From the NCBI RefSeq assembly GCF_001999945.1, contig NZ_CP019650.1:124001-188000 (forward strand): a DNA stretch of 64,000 nt, given 5' to 3'. Positions 44,451-52,542 of the stretch are shown one piece after another. The notes beneath the pieces are model-generated. The model saw only the letters and a program-made list of their open reading frames with translations, ran no database searches and had not been told where the DNA came from. Position 1 is the stretch's first letter; every line of letters starts with the position of its first letter. The position numbers and the translations under genes are program-made. The DNA is from Microbulbifer agarilyticus. GTDB taxonomy: Bacteria > Pseudomonadota > Gammaproteobacteria > Pseudomonadales > Cellvibrionaceae.

Positions 44451-44485
44451 AAAGGCCCCGGGAAGCGACTTCCCGGGGCCTTTTT
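44451..44485 (+). terminator. Intrinsic terminator of the di-heme gene
   Basis: A perfect 15-bp stem (44451-44465 with 44469-44483), a CGA loop and a T-run, about 100 bases after the di-heme stop codon. Confidence 0.92.
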
Positions 44486-44730
44486 GCATTGTTGCGGCAA
44501 GTTGCGAGTGGCAGTTGACGCGGGAAGCTCGGATTGGCGCGGAATATCGAGGGAAGCCGGGTGATAAAAATATACTGCGAAAAATATTTTTCCCGGTATG
44601 CAGGGCGATTTTCACAGAAAAAGCAGCAACAAATTTATGCTCTCACCGCAAACGGGTTCACACCAAGCAACAGGATACTATCGACAAAACGCGGTGTTTC
44701 CAGGCACTCAAAAATCCCAGCAAATCATGT

Positions 44731-44744
44731 TGTAAACGTTTACA
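44731..44744. promoter_or_regulatory. LacI-type operator, distal site of the TonB receptor unit
   Basis: A perfect TGTAAACGTTTACA palindrome about 330 bases before the receptor gene and 88 bases before the 24-codon small ORF. Together with the site at 44986 it could allow repressor looping. Confidence 0.75.
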
Positions 44745-44831
44745 TTCTTGGATAGTCTAAATTTGACGCTCGAATACGGGCGCGTAATAAAAAAATAAAA
44801 GCGATGGCCACCTGGCCTGTGGGAGAAGACT

Positions 44832-44906
44832 ATGCGTAACCTCGCCCTGCAGTACCTGCGAATCTCTACCAAGAACACCATGGTCGACACCCGTTTGGGG
44901 GCCTGA
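44832..44906 (+). CDS. Putative small ORF (24 aa) between two operators
   Basis: An ATG preceded by GGGAGAAG opens a 24-codon frame ending in TGA at 44904-44906. The product begins M-R-N-L-A-L-Q-Y-L-R and is basic, without a membrane segment. It may be a leader peptide or small protein of the TonB-receptor transcript; no family is recognised. Confidence 0.35.
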   Translation: MRNLALQYLRISTKNTMVDTRLGA

Positions 44907-44985
44907 ACGGCCAACGTCCGGCGGGCGGCCGATGTGTTCTCTAACACCCCGGCAGCAACACTCCCCCGGATCCTACCCATAAAAA

Positions 44986-44999
44986 TGTAAACGTTTTCA
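44986..44999. promoter_or_regulatory. LacI-type operator, proximal site of the TonB receptor unit
   Basis: TGTAAACGTTTTCA matches the palindrome at the other sites in 13 of 14 positions, 73 bases before the receptor start. Confidence 0.65.
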
Positions 45000-45071
45000 A
45001 TTTGGCACAGATTGCCCCCTAAATCAGGGGTGTTACTCTAAAACGATAAAGCCTATTCGGGAGGCATAATA

Positions 45072-48005
45072 ATGATGAGAAAGACAACTTTGGGCCTGAA
45101 GCCCCTGGTAATCTCAATTGCGATGGTTAACTCCGGTGCTGTACTTGCCCAGGAAAGCACGGAAGCGCTGGAAGAAGTTACCGTAACCGGTATTCGCGGT
45201 TCACTGGAAAAAGCGGCCGACATCAAGCGCGATGCTAACGGCGTGGTAGACGCGATCTCTGCAGAAGATATCGGTAAGTTCCCAGACACCAACCTGGCGG
45301 AATCTCTGCAGCGTATCAGTGGTGTTTCTATCGACCGTAAGAACGGTGAAGGTAACCAGATCACCGTGCGTGGCTTCGGTCCGGACTTCAACCTGGTAAC
45401 CCTGAACGGTCGTAACATGCCGTTCGCTGACTCTCCGAAGCAAGAAGGTGCTGGCGGTACCCAGAACCGTAGCTTCAACTTCGAGCAAATCGCTCCTGAA
45501 TCTGTCGTCGGCGTTGATGTATATAAAACCGCGCGCGCTGAGCAGGCTTCCGGTGGTATTGGTGCTACCGTAAACGTTCGCACCGCTAAGCCGTTTGACT
45601 ACGATGGTTTCAAATCTGCATTCAGCGTAAAGACCACCAACGACACTACCAATGTTCAGGGTGATGACTTCACCCCTGAAGTTTCTGGCATGTTCTCCAA
45701 TCAGCTGTTTGATGGTCAGTTGGGTCTGTTGGTAGCTCTGTCCCACTCTGCGCGTGACAGCTCTCAAGAAATCATCGCAACCGATGGATGGTTACGTCAG
45801 ACCGCAGGTAACTGTGAGCTGGGCTTTAGCACTTCTACCGATGCGTGTGGCGGTGGCGGTATCGACGACTCTGCGATTGATGCCAGCAAGAATCCAGGTG
45901 GTACTATCTGGATGCCTCAGAACTTCAACATGGACCAGAGCCATCACGAGCGCACACGTGATAATGCGCAGCTAGTTGTCCAGTACGCAGTAAATGACAG
46001 CGCGGTAGCTACTCTTGACTATTTCTATTCCAAGTATGAAGACGACATTGAGCGTTACCAGACTGCTCATTGGTTCGGTAACTGGGTAAGCGGTACTACC
46101 GATGAAAACGGCTCAATTGCACAGATTGTTAACGGTGCTGGCGGCACTGACTTTATTGGTTACATCGATGAGCTGGAAACCGAAAACGAATCTATCGGTT
46201 TTAACCTTGAATGGGATCTGAGCGATAACCTGACGGCGAAGTTTGATATTCATCACTCTACTTCCCACGCGCAGCCAAAAGGAAACCTCTCTGAGAAGTC
46301 CATCCTTCTGACTAACGCAGATTTCTACTGCGCTACTTACGAACAGTGCTATGCCGGTCAGTTCACCATTGATTACTCTCAGGGCACCGAACTGCCGATC
46401 CTGAATGACCCAGCGTCTATGGCGGCGAACGGTTTTGACGGTCGTGTGAACTATCTGTATGACGGCGGCGACAAGACAGATCAGTGGGATCTTGCCAGCA
46501 TCGGCGGTAACCTGGTTATCGGTCGCGGTAACGAAGTGCTGAACACCATTGATCAAGTTAAATTCGATTTTGAATGGACCAATGCCAACGACAGCGTTCT
46601 CAAGTCTGCACAGTTTGGTATGGGCTACGTTGACTTTGACTTCGACACTACCTGGCGCATGAACATGACCACTCTGGGTCGCGCCTGGAACCCATCTGTT
46701 GACCAGTTGTCTTTGGTTGATAGTGCCGGTACCGGAAGCTCCTTCAGTGGTAACGAAGCTCTGTTCCCATATTTTGTGAAGTTCGACGTGAAGTCGATGT
46801 ACAACCAAATTGGTGAGGAATACGGCTTTACCTTTAACCCTGAGGTCTATAACACCGTTTCTGAGCAAAGCACTGCGATTTATTCCCAGTTCAACTTTGA
46901 ATCAGAAATCGCACAAATGCCGCTGACGGCAGTTGTTGGTCTGCGTTACGAAGCCACCGATGTGACCGGTGAAACGCGCCAGGTAACTCCATACGCTTTG
47001 CGTTACGAATCCCTGACCGAACTCCGTCCTCAGTTCGATAGTGAACTGGTATACGGTGTAACCGAGCTGGATGGCGATTACGCGTACCTGCTGCCGAACC
47101 TTGACGTTCGACTGGATATTACCGACGAAGTTGTCGCCCGCGCTTCTATCGGCCGTAGTCTGACTCGTACCGACCTGACAGCGTTGCGTCCTGCTGTGAG
47201 CATCGCTAACAGCCGTCCGAATGGTCCCTACCTCGCGTATCAGGGTAATGCCAACCTGAAGCCTTATCTGGCGGACAACCTGGACCTCTCCTTGGAGTGG
47301 TACTACGGCGAAGGTAGCTACGTAGCAATCAACCACTTCCAGAAGTTCGTAGATAACTATGTTTCTGCTGATACCACTTCTGGCCTTCTGTACAACGCTG
47401 ATGGCGTTGCATATACCGATCCTAGTCAGGGCGACCTCGGTAACGGTTGTGGAGCTAACGGTGAAGATATTGCGGCCTGTGACGGTACTGTTGTTGCAAA
47501 TTCACCGGACATCAACTGGCTGATTACCACTCCGGTAAACAAGGGCGACTCCCACGTAAAAGGTTTCGAATTCGCTGTACAGCACATGTTGGGTGACAGT
47601 GGCTTTGGCTTACAGGCGAACGCTACCATCGTTGATGGCGACCTGGAATACGATGTATTCGAAACCACCGAGCAGTTGGCTCTGAACGGCTTGAGCGACT
47701 CTTACAACTTGGTTGGCTTCTACGACAAGAACGGCTTCCAAGCCCGTTTGGCCTACAACTGGCGCGCAGATTTCCTGGCGTCTACCGATCAGCTGCGTGC
47801 ACCAGACGAGCCGGTATTTACTGAAGAGTACGGCCAGTGGGATCTGAGTGCGAGCTACGACGTTACTGACAACATGACTGTCTTCCTCGAAGGTATCAAC
47901 CTGACCGGTGAAGATTTCCGTCAGCACGGTCGTTTCACCAATCAGCTGATTAGTGCTCAAGAGTTCGGTGCGCGTTACGCACTGGGTCTGCGCGCTAGCT
48001 TCTGA
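45072..48005 (+). CDS. TonB-dependent receptor
   Basis: A 977-residue outer-membrane receptor, probably importing oligosaccharides. It has a signal peptide (ending V-L-A-Q), a TonB-box-like E-E-V-T-V-T-G-I-R-G-S segment, a plug domain (about 45-175, with V-R-G-F-G-P-D-F-N and the N-G-R region), and a 22-strand-type barrel ending in a terminal Phe (L-G-L-R-A-S-F). GGGAGG precedes the ATG. Its codons are strongly biased toward CTG, CGT and GGT, suggesting high expression. Two LacI-type operators lie upstream, and a sugar transporter and Gfo/Idh/MocA gene follow. Confidence 0.92.
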   Translation: MMRKTTLGLKPLVISIAMVNSGAVLAQESTEALEEVTVTGIRGSLEKAADIKRDANGVVDAISAEDIGKFPDTNLAESLQRISGVSIDRKNGEGNQITVRGFGPDFNLVTLNGRNMPFADSPKQEGAGGTQNRSFNFEQIAPESVVGVDVYKTARAEQASGGIGATVNVRTAKPFDYDGFKSAFSVKTTNDTTNVQGDDFTPEVSGMFSNQLFDGQLGLLVALSHSARDSSQEIIATDGWLRQTAGNCELGFSTSTDACGGGGIDDSAIDASKNPGGTIWMPQNFNMDQSHHERTRDNAQLVVQYAVNDSAVATLDYFYSKYEDDIERYQTAHWFGNWVSGTTDENGSIAQIVNGAGGTDFIGYIDELETENESIGFNLEWDLSDNLTAKFDIHHSTSHAQPKGNLSEKSILLTNADFYCATYEQCYAGQFTIDYSQGTELPILNDPASMAANGFDGRVNYLYDGGDKTDQWDLASIGGNLVIGRGNEVLNTIDQVKFDFEWTNANDSVLKSAQFGMGYVDFDFDTTWRMNMTTLGRAWNPSVDQLSLVDSAGTGSSFSGNEALFPYFVKFDVKSMYNQIGEEYGFTFNPEVYNTVSEQSTAIYSQFNFESEIAQMPLTAVVGLRYEATDVTGETRQVTPYALRYESLTELRPQFDSELVYGVTELDGDYAYLLPNLDVRLDITDEVVARASIGRSLTRTDLTALRPAVSIANSRPNGPYLAYQGNANLKPYLADNLDLSLEWYYGEGSYVAINHFQKFVDNYVSADTTSGLLYNADGVAYTDPSQGDLGNGCGANGEDIAACDGTVVANSPDINWLITTPVNKGDSHVKGFEFAVQHMLGDSGFGLQANATIVDGDLEYDVFETTEQLALNGLSDSYNLVGFYDKNGFQARLAYNWRADFLASTDQLRAPDEPVFTEEYGQWDLSASYDVTDNMTVFLEGINLTGEDFRQHGRFTNQLISAQEFGARYALGLRASF

Positions 48006-48099
48006 TCAAGGTGAATTCGGGTGCCCACATTTTGGATTCGTGGGTACTCGAATATCGTCACTTGTTAGTGCTTAAGTGTATTTCATGTTTTTAGTATTC

Positions 48100-48134
48100 G
48101 CGGTAACCCGGCATCGGGTTACCGCTTTTTTTTT
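48100..48134 (+). terminator. Intrinsic terminator after the TonB receptor
   Basis: A perfect 11-bp stem (GCGGTAACCCG with CGGGTTACCGC), a GCAT loop and nine T. It separates the receptor from the MFS gene, so receptor mRNA would be more abundant than transporter mRNA if some read-through occurs. Confidence 0.92.
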
Positions 48135-48162
48135 GACGAATAAAAAATAGAGTGAGTTCGCT

Positions 48163-49755
48163 ATGTCTCAGGCGCTGCGGTATGCCCTCATAGTTTCACT
48201 GGGCGGCTTCGTGTTTGGTTTCGACGCTTCAGTAATTTCTGGGGTAGTCGGCTTTGTTGCCATTGAATTTGGATTGGATGCGTTTGAGCAGGGGATGGTG
48301 GTCAGTGCACCCACCCTCGGTGCGATCATCGCCTCTTTCCTGGCCGGACCTATGGCGGACCGTTACGGCCGTCGCACCATTTTGCAATTGATCGCCGCAC
48401 TCTACGTGGTTTCTGCGATTTGTTCTGCGTTTGCGACCAGTTACAACACGCTCGTATTTGCACGCTTTATTGGTGGCTTGGCATTTGCGTCTCTGCATAT
48501 CGCGCCAATGTATATTGCCGAAGTCTCCCCCGCGAAAATTCGCGGTCGCATGGTGTCTATCAACCAGCTCAATATTATGTTGGGTTTCTCCGCTGCATAT
48601 TTCGCTAATTACCTCATCCTCCAACTAAGCGGGAATGACGCGGGACTCGCTGTTGCACTTGGTATCGATGCACATACCTGGCGCTGGATGTTAGGTATGG
48701 AAGTATTGCCAGCACTGATGTTCTTACTGCTACTTTTTGCCATTCCTGAGAGCCCACGCTGGTTGCTACTCAATGGCCGTGAAACAGAAGCGCGGAGCAT
48801 TTTCGCACGCATACTCCCCGCAAAAGATGTAAAGGCAGAGATTGCCTGTATCCAGGAGTCGGTCGCGCAGGGCCGAGTGTCCGTTGTAAAAGCGTTGGGC
48901 CGCTTGTTCAGCAAGCCAATGCGACTGGTCCTGGTGCTCGGTCTGATCGTCGGAATTTCGCAGCAAATCACCGGTATCAATGCGGTGTATTTCTACGCTC
49001 CAACGATTTTTGAGCAGAGCGGAGTCGGCACTGATGCTGCTTTTGCGCAGGCTATCTGGGTTGGAATCATTAATATTGTATTCACCGTGTTGGCGATGGT
49101 ATTGATTGATCGTGTAGGTCGTAAGCCATTAATGCTCGCAGGACTTGCGGGCGTTGCGATTAGCATGACAATTTGCGCGGGTAGTTTTCATCAGGCCACC
49201 TATCAATTACCGAAGGACAATGAGCAGCAAGTCCAGGAGATCGTAGGGTCCGGCGCACTTGATTCTATGGCCGGTGTGTCTTACGAAAACGACGTGGCAT
49301 TCAAAAATGCCTTGCAGGAATCACTGACCCACGAAGAGTTCCTCACACACCAAAGCGCGCTGATGCAAATGGCGATTGAAGTAGACGCGCGCATGGTGCT
49401 TATCGGAATTCTTGGTTTCGTTGCCTCTTTCGCCTTTTCTCTGGGGCCGGTGATGTGGGTACTTCTGTCTGAGATATTCCCAAATACCATTCGTGGCGTT
49501 GCCATTTCCTGCATCGGTGTTGCTAATAGCGCGGTCAGCTATTCAATACAACTGGTGTTCCCCTGGGAATTGGCACATCTCGGCATTGTTACCACTTTTG
49601 CAATTTATGGCGGCTTCGCCCTTGTGGGCTTCGTGCTCGTTGCCTGGTTACTTCCGGAGACCAAAGGCAAAACTTTGGAAGATTTGGAAAAACACCTGGG
49701 TGGCAAATCACAATCATTCGATGAGCCGGCGCTGCAGTTAAAGCCAACCGCATAA
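48163..49755 (+). CDS. Sugar porter family MFS transporter
   Basis: A 530-residue twelve-helix symporter of the XylE/GalP sugar porter group. Signatures include D-R-Y-G-R-R after helix 2, the P-E-S-P-R-W-L-L motif near 195, R-V-G-R-K-P near 320 and P-E-T-K-G-K-T near the end. A soluble insertion of about 60 residues (about 350-410) lies between helices 9 and 10 and is longer than in E. coli XylE. By context it brings a pentose into the cytoplasm for the oxidative pathway. It is 28 bases after the receptor's terminator and 29 before the Gfo/Idh/MocA gene. Confidence 0.9.
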   Translation: MSQALRYALIVSLGGFVFGFDASVISGVVGFVAIEFGLDAFEQGMVVSAPTLGAIIASFLAGPMADRYGRRTILQLIAALYVVSAICSAFATSYNTLVFARFIGGLAFASLHIAPMYIAEVSPAKIRGRMVSINQLNIMLGFSAAYFANYLILQLSGNDAGLAVALGIDAHTWRWMLGMEVLPALMFLLLLFAIPESPRWLLLNGRETEARSIFARILPAKDVKAEIACIQESVAQGRVSVVKALGRLFSKPMRLVLVLGLIVGISQQITGINAVYFYAPTIFEQSGVGTDAAFAQAIWVGIINIVFTVLAMVLIDRVGRKPLMLAGLAGVAISMTICAGSFHQATYQLPKDNEQQVQEIVGSGALDSMAGVSYENDVAFKNALQESLTHEEFLTHQSALMQMAIEVDARMVLIGILGFVASFAFSLGPVMWVLLSEIFPNTIRGVAISCIGVANSAVSYSIQLVFPWELAHLGIVTTFAIYGGFALVGFVLVAWLLPETKGKTLEDLEKHLGGKSQSFDEPALQLKPTA

Positions 49756-49784
49756 TTACCAAATAGAGTTTAAGATTTGGAGAG

Positions 49785-50750
49785 ATGATGAAGAGAGTAC
49801 GCTGGGGCATTCTTGGGGCAGGGCGCATTGCCAACCAATTCGCCAATGACATTCGCTTTGCACCGAATGCAGAACTTACCGCGGTGGCAGCGCGCAGCGG
49901 TGAATCTGCGATAAAGTTCGCCGAAGAATACGGTATTGACCATGCCTATGCTGGTTATGATGCATTGATGGCTTCGTCCGAGATTGATGCGATTTATATT
50001 GCCACCCCCCACAACTTGCATATCGACCAGACTAAAAGGGCGATGGCTGCTGGCAAGGCAGTCTTGTGTGAAAAGCCCCTCGTGGTAAATAGCCGAGAAT
50101 GTGAAGAGCTGGTAGCGTTTGCCCGTGCAGAAGGGCAGTACCTGATGGAGGCAATGTGGACCTGGTTCCTGCCAGCGTTGCGTAAAGCAAAACAGTGGGT
50201 GGATGAAGGTCGTATCGGTAAGATCCGCCATGTGAAAGCGGATTTTGGTTATCCAATTCCCTACTCCAATGACCGCCGTGAATATGACAACCGCTTAGCC
50301 GGCGGTTGCCTGCTGGAAATGGGTATCTATCCTGTCGCGATCGCGCAGTATTTTCTACAGGATGAACCACAGGATTTATCCGTTCGCGCTCACCTTGCAC
50401 CCAATGGTGTAGAGGACGATGTAGTGATTACTGCTGACTACGCCCAGGGCGCAGTGGCTTCATTGGCGACTTCATTTCGCTGTAAATTACAGAATTGGGC
50501 GTACATCATCGGTGAAGAGGGCTATATCGCGATCCCCGATTTCTGGCGTGCGGACGAATGCAGTTTGTTTAAGTTGGACGAGCGTGTAGATCACTTTAAG
50601 GATGATCGACCCGGTCTCGGGTTCGAGTTTGAAATAATTGCGGCTAGTGCAGATATCCTTGCACGAAAAGCTCAATCCGATATTGTCTCTCATGAGGCCT
50701 CACTGGCCTTCCAAAGAGTGATGGAAAGAATAAAAAAGCACTTCATGTAG
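49785..50750 (+). CDS. Gfo/Idh/MocA-family oxidoreductase
   Basis: A 321-residue NAD(P)-dependent sugar or dihydrodiol dehydrogenase. It has the Rossmann motif G-I-L-G-A-G-R-I-A, the C-E-K-P-L motif near residue 96 and the E-A-M-W-T-W-F-L-P segment typical of the dimeric dihydrodiol/D-xylose dehydrogenase branch. It lies 29 bases after the sugar transporter, with GGAGAG before the ATG. A D-xylose 1-dehydrogenase role is plausible and would give this strain two candidates for the first pathway step. Confidence 0.85.
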   Translation: MMKRVRWGILGAGRIANQFANDIRFAPNAELTAVAARSGESAIKFAEEYGIDHAYAGYDALMASSEIDAIYIATPHNLHIDQTKRAMAAGKAVLCEKPLVVNSRECEELVAFARAEGQYLMEAMWTWFLPALRKAKQWVDEGRIGKIRHVKADFGYPIPYSNDRREYDNRLAGGCLLEMGIYPVAIAQYFLQDEPQDLSVRAHLAPNGVEDDVVITADYAQGAVASLATSFRCKLQNWAYIIGEEGYIAIPDFWRADECSLFKLDERVDHFKDDRPGLGFEFEIIAASADILARKAQSDIVSHEASLAFQRVMERIKKHFM

Positions 50751-50839
50751 GTTTGCATTGATGGACCATCGTCTTGAGCGCGGCAACGACGGCGCGCTCA
50801 GACCACGCAAACCTGTATGAAAATAGAGGTTTGATAGTG

Positions 50840-52084
50840 ATGAAAGCGCTGTTCTATGCGTTGGGTCAGGCGGTATTCAACAGTTATGACGTGTTGATGC
50901 TGGTCATATTCGTTGAATCGGTCCTGTTCTCGATTTTTTACTGGCTACACAGCCGGGTATTGATATCTTTCTACGGTGGTGTTGCCGAAGAGTCCACAGA
51001 AAAATTACAACGTCGTCGCCATAGCGCAATGCTAATGGCATTTTTCCTGCTGCTGGTGGGCCTCTCGGAGATTGTTTTTCTTCTGACCTACAATATTTTT
51101 CTGTCTGACTGGGTGCGCAATACTGTTGGGGCCTGGTTCTTCGTTGCTATTACCCTAATATTCTTTCTTCCCGGTGCGATGCTATTTCGCTATGTCAGTA
51201 CCTTACTTGACCGAAATGCCGCCCAAAATCGGTTTTTCCTGACTCCGCTGGTTGTTTTTGTTACCAGTATCCTAGTTGCGTACTCTGGCCTGTGGGAAAT
51301 GATACTGCAGCCGGTGTTCTGGGAGCCCTACATTTTTGTTGCCAGTGTCGCTTTTGCGTTAAACACCGTCTTTGCACTATTGACGTTACGTTTTTTGCAT
51401 CGTTATCAGCAGCAGGTGCAGGACTATTTCGGCAATATAGATGCGGTAGACGTGCGTTGGCTCACGGTGGTTACTTCGGGATTCTGTGTGATCTGGAGCA
51501 TGGCGTTGATCCCACCGTTTATGTCGGAAGAAAAACTTCCTATTTTGCGTGAGCTTATTATTCACTTGCCAAGCGTGTTGCAGATTGTATTGCTTACCGC
51601 TGCGGTACTGTTTGGCCTCTCACAGGGGGTGCGTATCATTCAAGTACTTCCTGAAAAATTATTTGCGCAGCAGTCAGATGCTGTCGCAGAAAGCAGTCAA
51701 GAGCCGCAAGTAAGTGAGGCCTTACTTATTCAGTTGCGCACGCTGATGGAAGGCGATTACTGGTACCGCCGTCCAGATATCACTTTGGACCAGTTCGCCA
51801 ATGCGGCCGGCCAGTCGCCAAAGTTGGTTTCTCATGCGATTAATCGTCATTTTGAAAAGAATTTCTACGAGTTTGTAAACGCTTACCGCATAGAGGAAAT
51901 CAAGCAGCGGCTTAAAGAAGAGGAACCCAACCAGGTTTCAATTCAGAGTATTTATGAGGCCGCAGGATTCCGCAGTAAGTCTTCTTTTAATACTTTGTTT
52001 AGAAAATGGGTCGGGATGACGCCCTCCCAATATCGGAAAAAATTTGGACGTGCGACCAATCCGCTGATTCCATTGGCGAAGTAG
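50840..52084 (+). CDS. Membrane-anchored AraC-family regulator
   Basis: A 414-residue protein with about seven hydrophobic helices over residues 1-250 and a C-terminal AraC DNA-binding domain (about 305-405: I-T-L-D-Q-F-A-N-A-A-G-Q-S, then S-I-Q-S-I-Y-E-A-A-G-F-R-S-K-S-S-F-N-T-L-F-R). This layout suggests sensing at the membrane and activation of nearby genes. I use the ATG at 50840 (AGAGG upstream); the frame is open to a TTG at 50774. It follows the Gfo/Idh/MocA gene and precedes the secreted-enzyme cluster, which it may regulate. Confidence 0.85.
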   Translation: MKALFYALGQAVFNSYDVLMLVIFVESVLFSIFYWLHSRVLISFYGGVAEESTEKLQRRRHSAMLMAFFLLLVGLSEIVFLLTYNIFLSDWVRNTVGAWFFVAITLIFFLPGAMLFRYVSTLLDRNAAQNRFFLTPLVVFVTSILVAYSGLWEMILQPVFWEPYIFVASVAFALNTVFALLTLRFLHRYQQQVQDYFGNIDAVDVRWLTVVTSGFCVIWSMALIPPFMSEEKLPILRELIIHLPSVLQIVLLTAAVLFGLSQGVRIIQVLPEKLFAQQSDAVAESSQEPQVSEALLIQLRTLMEGDYWYRRPDITLDQFANAAGQSPKLVSHAINRHFEKNFYEFVNAYRIEEIKQRLKEEEPNQVSIQSIYEAAGFRSKSSFNTLFRKWVGMTPSQYRKKFGRATNPLIPLAK

Positions 52085-52542
52085 GTCGGATAGGTATTTT
52101 TTTCTGGGTGTTTTTGGTTTGAATAGACGAATTCAGTAGGGTTTTTTTATTCGAACCTGAAAAAAACCTTATCCGAACCTTGCCTGTCGCCGAAATACTC
52201 CTGGCCCGAAGCCCACGTGATACGTGGGTTTCCCACTATTCTCTGGGGTATGAATAACCCCATACATTGGTCGAGTCCGCACTTCTCATGTGGTTACTCG
52301 AACACAAAAATTCCCCGCCAGTATTCACTTGAATTCCAGCTTTCTAACGGCTTTCCTACAAGGCGGATTAATTAGTTTGCTTAAATCACCACGCGTTTAT
52401 ACGCAGACCCTTAGCAGGCCATATTGCTTAAGTTTGTGGTGACGCATAACCCAGTTGCACTGAGCGAAATAGTGTAATCCCACGATGAGAGAAGCACGTA
52501 TGCGCGTGCCCTTTTATAAGATCAATAATTTCAGGGTGTATC
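52085..52542. other. Intergenic region before the secreted-enzyme cluster
   Basis: A 458-base AT-rich gap. It has an 11-bp AT-rich hairpin at 52138-52170 (without a T-run after it) and imperfect TTCGAACCT/TCCGAACCT direct repeats. No TGTAAACGTTTACA operator is present, so the downstream genes seem to be under different control from the LacI units. No gene was seen. Confidence 0.45.

Larger units (their letters stand above)
44353..45071. other. Long intergenic region with terminator, operators and small ORF
   Basis: This 719-base region separates the di-heme gene from the TonB receptor. It holds a strong terminator (44451), two LacI-type operators (44731 and 44986) and a 24-codon open frame with a good ribosome-binding site (44832). 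The second operator lies 73 bases before the receptor start. Confidence 0.6.

Noticed and set aside
45002..45015. Sigma-54-like TTGGCAC...TTGC sequence before the TonB receptor
   Set aside because: The GG and GC dinucleotides are 10 bases apart instead of 12, so it does not fit the -24/-12 geometry.
51874..51887. TGTAAACGCTTACC, similar to the LacI-type operator
   Set aside because: It lies inside the AraC coding region with two mismatches in 14, as expected by chance from codons for V-N-A-Y.
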